Origin: Synoicihabitans lomoniglobus
Lineage (GTDB): Bacteria > Verrucomicrobiota > Verrucomicrobiia > Opitutales > Opitutaceae
Direction: 5' to 3'
Assembly: GCF_029023725.1 (NCBI RefSeq)
Contig: NZ_CP119075.1
Coordinates: 5,203,501-5,267,500 of the forward strand
Length of the DNA: 64,000 nucleotides
Shown: positions 58,776-64,000 of the stretch, one piece after another
Layout: each line of letters opens with the position of its first letter
Position numbering within the stretch: the first letter of the stretch is position 1
Translations under genes and position numbers: made by a program
Notes under the pieces: generated by a model
The model's input: the letters and a program-made list of their open reading frames with translations, nothing else
Told to the model about the DNA's origin: nothing
Databases searched by the model: none

Positions 58776-60976
58776 TTTGCTGAGGCCATTTGTTCGCTGA
58801 GACCGGAAACCAATTGGGGGAAGTGTTGGAGGGTGGATTCCATGGCGGAAACTTGGAAGCGTTCGACTTGTTCGGTGAGTTTTTGGCCGTAGGCCATCAC
58901 GGCGGGGCAGGCGGCCGCTTCTCCGCGGTTAATGAGATCGTGCGCAAACGCGGCGGTTTCGCGAGCACCCATCGATTTACTCAGGGCGCGCCACCGGCCT
59001 TCTTCCAACGCCTGCAAATAAGCGAGCAGGGCCGGCCATTCCGGTCCCGGGGCGGGAGGCGGTTCGGTCAACTCCGGGGTGGGTTCGGGCGCGGCTGCGG
59101 CCTGCTGCTCATCGGGCGGCAGCAGCCGTGACATTTCCTTGAAGAGGTGGGCGCTGGTGAACGGCTTGCGAATGTAGCCATCGAAGTGGGCCCGCAGTTC
59201 CTCTTCTTCGTCCAACATCGACGAGGCGGTGACGCTGACGACCGGCACGTCCTGCAGGTCGGGGTCCTGGCGTAGCTTTGACAGGGCCTCCCGTCCGTCC
59301 ATCACCGGCATGCGAATATCGAGCAAAATGAGATCCGGATCGTGGATATGGGCTTGGTTCAGGGCTTCCTCGCCATTGGCGGCGTGGACCACGCGGTGGC
59401 GGGAGTTTTCGAGGAACCCGGCGACGAGGTCCCGGTTCAAGGTCACATCGTCGGCGACCAGAATGACGCTCGGTTTGAGTTGGTCGAAATTCTCCGCGCT
59501 GGAATCACTCGATTCCATGGCGGGAGCGGCGGCGGAGATGGCCACTTGGGGAAAGGCAAAGCGGAAGGTGGTGCCCTGGCCTTCGATGCTCTCGAGTTCC
59601 ACCTGACCGTTGAGGAGAGTGGTCAGTCGCTTGGTGATACTCAGACCCAGGCCGGTGCCGCCGTGGCCGCGGGCGGGCCCGTCATCGACCTGCCGAAACG
59701 GTTCGAAGATGGCGGTCTGGTGCTCTGGCGAGATGCCGATGCCGGTGTCGGCCACGGTGAGAAATAGCGTGACCTTGGTCTCGTCACTGGTGCACAGGCG
59801 ACACGATGCATGGACGGTGATCTGCCCTTGTTCGGTGAACTTGAGGGCATTGCCGACAATGTTGAACAGGATCTGACGCAGGCGGGTTTGGTCGAACAGC
59901 AGGGAAGGGGGCAGGCTCGGATCGACCGTGATGACGATCTTCAGCCCGCGCGCTTCGGCCTGCGGACAGAACACCTGTCTGATTTCATCCAGCAGGCGTT
60001 CGACGGAGATCGGCCGGTAGTTCAGCTCCAGTTTGCCGGCTTCGATTTTGGACAGATCGAGAATGTCGTTGATGAGCGAAAGCATCGCGCGGCCGCTGCT
60101 GTTGATCGCATCGACGTAGTGGCGCTGCTTCGGTGTGGTCACCGCCCCGGAGAGTAATTCGGCGAATCCGAGCACGGCGTTCATCGGCGTGCGAATCTCG
60201 TGGCTCATGTTGGCGAGGAATTCGCTCTTTTCGCGGTCGGCGGATTCGGCGGATTCCTTTTCTCGCAGCAGTTCGGCCTCGCGTTCCAGGGATCGCAGCG
60301 AGCGGCGGAGGAGAAAAAAGGCCTGGCCACCGAGGATGAGGGCGAGTCCGCCCGAGCTTAGCACGGTGAGGGTCGCGACCTGGAGCTCGGTTTTCATCTC
60401 GCTGCTGCGCTGGGCCAGGAGCGTTTGCTCCGCGGCGGTCATGGCCGAATGAATCTCGCGGATGCGGGCCATCACGCGCAGTTCGGATTCGTCGCCCAGC
60501 ATCTCGCGCAGATCGCGGATGGAGCCCCGTCGCATGAACTGGGCGGTGCCCCGCAACTCCGTGAGGCGCTCGTAGATCGCGTCCCGCAAATTGCGCGCTC
60601 GTCTGGATTGCAGCGGGTTTTCGGCCACCAGGATAATCAAGTCCTCCAACGCCTCGTCGAGTTCCTCGGCATACTGTTCGGCGGCTTTTTCGTAGCCCTC
60701 GCTGCTGGTGATCAGGAAACCGCGTTGTTCGCTCTCGGCGTTACGCAGCAACGCCACCGCGCGGTCGATCTGGGCGAGAACCGCATGGGAGTGATTCACT
60801 CGTTGCATGCGCATGGCGGTGCTCCTCGAGGTGTAGAGGCCGACCGCCAGGGCCACCAGCAATAGAATACCGGCGGCAAACACGATTCCGCGATGCCACG
60901 TTGCGATAGATTGGGTGAGTCGCCGCAGCGCAGTCATCGTTCGGCTTACCTTGTTATCCCCTACATCCAGGTCCAT
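58772..60976 (-). CDS. CHASE3-domain hybrid sensor kinase with receiver and Hpt-like C-terminus
   Basis: 734 residues (start 60976, or ATG 60937 just before the first membrane helix). Two transmembrane helices (about 30-48 and 200-220) flank a CHASE3 helical sensor (NAESEQRGFLITSSEGYEKAAEQY). HisKA SHEIRTPM, HATPase NIVGNALKF, DTGIGIS, GGTGLGLSITKRL; receiver with LILLDIRMPVMDG and IRKPFTS; and a C-terminal helical region (~100 residues) without an obvious phospho-His, possibly a degenerate Hpt. Operon with the downstream receiver-kinase. Confidence 0.92.
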   Translation of the reverse strand: MDLDVGDNKVSRTMTALRRLTQSIATWHRGIVFAAGILLLVALAVGLYTSRSTAMRMQRVNHSHAVLAQIDRAVALLRNAESEQRGFLITSSEGYEKAAEQYAEELDEALEDLIILVAENPLQSRRARNLRDAIYERLTELRGTAQFMRRGSIRDLREMLGDESELRVMARIREIHSAMTAAEQTLLAQRSSEMKTELQVATLTVLSSGGLALILGGQAFFLLRRSLRSLEREAELLREKESAESADREKSEFLANMSHEIRTPMNAVLGFAELLSGAVTTPKQRHYVDAINSSGRAMLSLINDILDLSKIEAGKLELNYRPISVERLLDEIRQVFCPQAEARGLKIVITVDPSLPPSLLFDQTRLRQILFNIVGNALKFTEQGQITVHASCRLCTSDETKVTLFLTVADTGIGISPEHQTAIFEPFRQVDDGPARGHGGTGLGLSITKRLTTLLNGQVELESIEGQGTTFRFAFPQVAISAAAPAMESSDSSAENFDQLKPSVILVADDVTLNRDLVAGFLENSRHRVVHAANGEEALNQAHIHDPDLILLDIRMPVMDGREALSKLRQDPDLQDVPVVSVTASSMLDEEEELRAHFDGYIRKPFTSAHLFKEMSRLLPPDEQQAAAAPEPTPELTEPPPAPGPEWPALLAYLQALEEGRWRALSKSMGARETAAFAHDLINRGEAAACPAVMAYGQKLTEQVERFQVSAMESTLQHFPQLVSGLSEQMASAK

Positions 60977-61030
60977 CCAAATGTCCTAGGGGATTATATT
61001 TAAGTGATTCGTGCGTAAAAAGATAGCATT

Positions 61031-61061
61031 GCAGTATGCCCGAATCGGCAGATTCACCCAA
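61031..61061 (-). promoter_or_regulatory. Putative regulatory motif upstream of the CHASE3 kinase
   Basis: On the minus strand: TTGGGTGAATC-TGCC-GATTCGGGCATA, containing the inverted repeat GAATC-N4-GATTC. The related sequence at 57381-57411 keeps TTGGGTAAAT and GAATCGGGCATA. Located ~55-85 bp before the kinase start. Confidence 0.45.
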
Positions 61062-61100
61062 GTGGTTCAGGTTAAATATCATAGCATACCTCTAAAATTA

Positions 61101-61136
61101 AACCACCCCGCCGCAGGAACGACGGAGTGGGTTTCA
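61101..61136 (-). terminator. Imperfect hairpin after the phosphodiesterase-endonuclease gene
   Basis: AAACCCACTCCGTCG...CGGCGGGGTGGTTT followed by AATTTTAG on the minus strand. The stem has mismatches but ends in a T-rich tract, about 50 bp beyond the gene's stop. Confidence 0.55.
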
Positions 61137-61186
61137 CGAAATGGGAAAACATGGAGGGAGGAGGGACGGGTTGGACCGGGCATGAC

Positions 61187-63616
61187 CTAGGCGTGCTGAG
61201 CCATGGCGGGTGATGTGTTCTCTGCGGGGGCGGAAGCGGCCGCGGAGTCGGTCGGAAGTGCGAGGGTGGCGATCAAAGGCAGGTGATCCGAACTCAGGCG
61301 GGGGAGTTCGCCCTGCCCGACATCCACGTCCTCGATGTTGAAGTGGGGCGAGACAAAGATGTGGTCGAGGCACCGCACCGGCAGAAACGACGGGAAGGTC
61401 GCCTGGCTGACGTGATCGGGACAGTGCGCCTGCACGTCATGCAGCCGCGAGGCGAGCCGACGGTAGGGAATCGAGCCGGGGCTGGTGTTGAGATCGCCGC
61501 AAAACAAAACCGGTTCGTCCTCCGCCGTGGCCCCGAGCCATTCGTCCCCCAGCAGGGTGTCAACCTGTTGCAGGCGCTCGGTGCGCGTGAGTCCCAGGTG
61601 AGTGGATACGACGGTGACGGGACGGCCGTGCCAATCAAGTCGGGCCATCAAAGCCGCGCGTGGCTCCAGGCGGCCCCAACCAGGCAGCTCGCCGTAACGT
61701 GACTCGATGATGGGAAAGCGCGTGAGCAGCCCGTGGCCGTAGTGCCCCTGCGGACCGGAGACGGCCGGACAGAAGGTGGCGTGAAAGCCCAATTGATCCG
61801 CGATGACTTGGAGTTGGTCCTCTTCCCGGGAACGGGCGCGACCGCAATCGAGTTCCTGCAATGCGATGACATCGGCGTCACAATCAGCGAGCACGCGGGC
61901 GATGCGATGGGGCGAACAGCGACCGTCGAGACCGAGACAGGCGTGGGCGTTGTAGCTGACGACCCGCAAACGTTCCGCGGACGAAGTCGCAGGAGGTGAT
62001 GCCGTGACGGCATCGTGGCGGCCGAGATGAGTCAGGGCGAGACGCCGCAGGTCCGCCGGTCGGAACGGCGCGGGCCCCGTCGGGAGTCGGACATGTCCGG
62101 GCAGCAGGAGAAACGGATGGGTTTCTTGGGGGGAGCAGCCGGCATGGGACCCGTTTTCGTCGGCAAAGGTGTAGGACGTGCCGTCACAATCCCAGCCCAG
62201 CGCGATCAAGTCGCCCGCGTGCTCATTGTGGGCGAGGCGGGTGAGATCCTCCGCGATGGTGGCGCGACGGGATTCCGCGTGGGGCAACTGGTCCGTGTGA
62301 TCGGGCAGCACGAACTCGCCGGTCGAGGTGATCCAGTCCACCTTGCCGTCGTCTCGTCGGAGCAGCACGCCCGGCACGCCGTCGGCGATGAGATTGGTCG
62401 CCAAATGGCGGATACGTTCGGGCGGCAGCGGTTCGGCCAGGTAGATGTTTCCGACCGGTCCCATGGCGGCGAGAGCAAAGGGTTCGTCGCCGAAGGCGGA
62501 AGTCACCTTGTCGTCCGGACCTTCGGCGCGATCACGCCAGCGCGGGGCGTGGGAGGAAGACCAGGACGGGGCGGCGGCGGATTTCTGGGGCGAGGAGGAG
62601 CCCGTGGCGTGGGGCATATGGCGACCCACCACGCCTTCCAGCCCGCCGTCGACCACGCGGCCGAAGGGGGTGGCGCGAATCTGACCGTGATCGGAAAAGA
62701 TCCAAACCTCGTAGTCGCGCCGACGCGAACGACGGGCGGAGCGGTGCAGGATGCCAATGGCGCGGTCGATGCCTTTGAGCGTCCAGTGGGCGAACAACGA
62801 GGACGGGCCCCGGCGATGGGACTGTTCATCGTAGCCGAGAAAGTTGACGTGGATGATCGGCAGGCCGCGAGCGAGGTCGATTTTGGTGCCCAAGGTGATC
62901 AACTCCCGCAGTCCGACGCAGACGAGCACCCGGGCGAAAACGAAGATGATTTCGCGCATCCACGACTGGCGTCGAGCGACGATGCCACGCCCGGCGTCGA
63001 CCAGCGCCAGCACGAGCTCCACCGGCAGCAAAGCCAGCAGACGCAGGATCGATCCGACGTGCAGCAGGGCGAACAGCAGCAGCTTCCGCCATTGCGTGCT
63101 GCGCAAGGTGTCGCCGATGCCGATGCTGGCACCGCAGAAGTGACTCTCCTTTTGGTCGGCACCGCCGGTGTAGACGTTGGACCATGAACTGCCGCCTTTG
63201 AGCAACCCCTCGGCCTGCTCGGCGAGGTCGGCTTCGATGCGTTTGGCCGCACTCGGCTGCATCATCATGTCGATGCGACCGGAGCGCCGATCCAGAAAAC
63301 TGAACGTGGGCACGGCGGTGCGCACGCCGTAGTGCAATTCCCCCTGCACCGCCGGGGTGCTGGCGGGCAGACCCGAATAGAAGTCGTGCACGCGATAACC
63401 TTGCTTGCGCAACAGCCGACGCAGCCAGGGCAGGCGTTGGTGATTGAGGGCGCGCTCCAGCTCCTGCCGGGAAAGGCCGTCGATTTGAATCATCAACAAA
63501 CCGGGCGCATGATCGGAGCCGGTATCGGCTTCGAGATTGAACCAGCGGACAAACCATTCGGAACGGCTGAGGCGCCGCCGCCAATGGCGGAAGCGGGCGT
63601 GGAGACGAAAGAGCAT
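61187..63616 (-). CDS. Alkaline-phosphatase-superfamily phosphodiesterase fused to endonuclease/exonuclease/phosphatase domain
   Basis: 809 residues in two modules. Residues ~35-480: a type I phosphodiesterase/nucleotide pyrophosphatase-like domain (GLLMIQIDGLSRQELERAL, ASTPAVQGELHYG with the nucleophile region, VNFLGYDEQSHRRGP, WIFSDHGQI), interrupted by hydrophobic segments near 185-235. Residues ~550-790: an EEP domain (LRVVSYNAHACLG, DVIALQELD, VTVVSTHLGL, FCGDLNTSP, LDHIFVS, SSDHLPLIATL) with all metal and catalytic residues visible. Fusion of the two hydrolases points to a single glycolipid or nucleotide-sugar pathway; a glycosyltransferase gene is directly upstream. Confidence 0.88.
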   Translation of the reverse strand: MLFRLHARFRHWRRRLSRSEWFVRWFNLEADTGSDHAPGLLMIQIDGLSRQELERALNHQRLPWLRRLLRKQGYRVHDFYSGLPASTPAVQGELHYGVRTAVPTFSFLDRRSGRIDMMMQPSAAKRIEADLAEQAEGLLKGGSSWSNVYTGGADQKESHFCGASIGIGDTLRSTQWRKLLLFALLHVGSILRLLALLPVELVLALVDAGRGIVARRQSWMREIIFVFARVLVCVGLRELITLGTKIDLARGLPIIHVNFLGYDEQSHRRGPSSLFAHWTLKGIDRAIGILHRSARRSRRRDYEVWIFSDHGQIRATPFGRVVDGGLEGVVGRHMPHATGSSSPQKSAAAPSWSSSHAPRWRDRAEGPDDKVTSAFGDEPFALAAMGPVGNIYLAEPLPPERIRHLATNLIADGVPGVLLRRDDGKVDWITSTGEFVLPDHTDQLPHAESRRATIAEDLTRLAHNEHAGDLIALGWDCDGTSYTFADENGSHAGCSPQETHPFLLLPGHVRLPTGPAPFRPADLRRLALTHLGRHDAVTASPPATSSAERLRVVSYNAHACLGLDGRCSPHRIARVLADCDADVIALQELDCGRARSREEDQLQVIADQLGFHATFCPAVSGPQGHYGHGLLTRFPIIESRYGELPGWGRLEPRAALMARLDWHGRPVTVVSTHLGLTRTERLQQVDTLLGDEWLGATAEDEPVLFCGDLNTSPGSIPYRRLASRLHDVQAHCPDHVSQATFPSFLPVRCLDHIFVSPHFNIEDVDVGQGELPRLSSDHLPLIATLALPTDSAAASAPAENTSPAMAQHA

Positions 63617-63631
63617 GGCGGCGGTTTCCGG

Positions 63632-64000
63632 TTAGCTGGTCGCGGCGGAGGACGGCGCGCCGAGAAAGGAGTGGCTGAGGGCGCCGGCGGCGGCGCCGAC
63701 CTTGTCGGCCACGAGTTGAGTTTCGATGCTGATGCGGTCGACCAACCGCGCCCACCGATCGGCGAATGAGTCGGATGGCGCGTGATCATGCGCCGCGATC
63801 ATTTCTTCATAGAAGGCGAGGGCGTCGCGGGCACTGACCTTGCGGTCGAACGCGGCGGCGTCCTGCCGGGCCTGGGCGGTCCAGCGCTGGCGGGCGTCGT
63901 GATTGCGCACGAGTTGACTCAACGCGCGGGCGCAGGCTTCCGGCGTGGCGTCGCCGTGGAGCAAGCGACCGTTGGCGTTGTCGCGCACCACCTCGCGCAC
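63632..64000 (-). CDS. Glycosyltransferase, C-terminal fragment (gene continues beyond window)
   Basis: 122 residues with the frame open to the window edge. VREVVRDNANGRLL.....TPEACARALSQLV...RQRWTAQARQDAAAFDRKVSARDALAFYEEMI is the usual GT4-type ending: sugar-nucleotide-side E..DN.NG, then helix and a final long helix. Fifteen bp separate it from the phosphodiesterase-endonuclease gene downstream, so they are one operon. Confidence 0.75.
   Translation of the reverse strand: MREVVRDNANGRLLHGDATPEACARALSQLVRNHDARQRWTAQARQDAAAFDRKVSARDALAFYEEMIAAHDHAPSDSFADRWARLVDRISIETQLVADKVGAAAGALSHSFLGAPSSAATS

Overview
The window looks like a chromosome segment of a high-GC Gram-negative bacterium, most probably Verrucomicrobiota (Opitutaceae-like). 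The reasons are: a TonB-dependent receptor next to a beta-propeller phytase, several Gfo/Idh/MocA oxidoreductases including a Tat-exported one, a PQQ sugar dehydrogenase/cytochrome c fusion, an ECF sigma factor beside a Ser/Thr kinase with a long helical-repeat tail, a GxxExxY cassette, and many hybrid histidine kinases. The taxonomic call is inference from gene content; no rRNA gene is present.

Layout. 1-3253: 3' end of a TonB-dependent receptor, a terminator, and an exported phytase. 3305-11177: an accessory, repeat-ridden stretch. It holds a broken CAP-domain lipoprotein gene with its 3' end duplicated, AT-rich orphan genes, three copies of a roughly 125-bp palindromic element, a Fic AMP-transferase gene with two matched operator-like palindromes and a duplicated 3' end, and a Gfo/Idh/MocA gene preceded by two truncated copies of its own 5' region. 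11254-22520: membrane protein, FIST sensor plus hybrid kinase, nucleoside hydrolase, Tat oxidoreductase, a decayed ECF sigma gene, PQQ dehydrogenase, another oxidoreductase, and a lipoprotein. 22758-29245: three pilin-like/PilX-like genes converging on a GspE/PilB-type ATPase that sits behind a histidine kinase and response regulator. 29369-33696: Pmp3-like peptide, then deoC and two aldehyde dehydrogenase genes separated by a GxxExxY cassette with 16-bp terminal inverted repeats. 33813-41206: regulators, aldo/keto reductase, glutaredoxin-MauE fusion, small envelope proteins, and a dual cNMP-domain membrane protein. 41322-47387: an ECF sigma gene and an operon of Ser/Thr kinase plus three paralogous small proteins with an identical C-terminal tail, closed by a terminator; a fourth, tail-less possible relative lies on the other side of the sigma gene. 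47684-53572: small hypothetical proteins, GrpB-like protein, methyltransferase, and an envelope-stress set (DUF3185, DUF883/YqjD, YqjE-like holin, and a small partner) closed by a strong terminator. 54144-64000: glucoamylase-like protein, stress lipoprotein, DUF1328 peptide, two-kinase operon, a phosphodiesterase/endonuclease fusion, and the 3' end of a glycosyltransferase gene.

The most unusual features are two. First, in 4100-9862, at least three loci show tandem duplications in which one boundary is always the same element end (GGAGC/GGTCC-type, followed by an A-rich run and GGGTC or GGGGACA) while the other boundary is arbitrary and may lie far inside a neighbouring gene; unit sizes run from about 12 bp to 1163 bp. 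Second, the sigma/kinase cluster encodes three paralogs whose bodies have diverged but whose last 12 residues (IDPGIINNPNEN) are identical, with only synonymous DNA differences. Both are developed in the findings.
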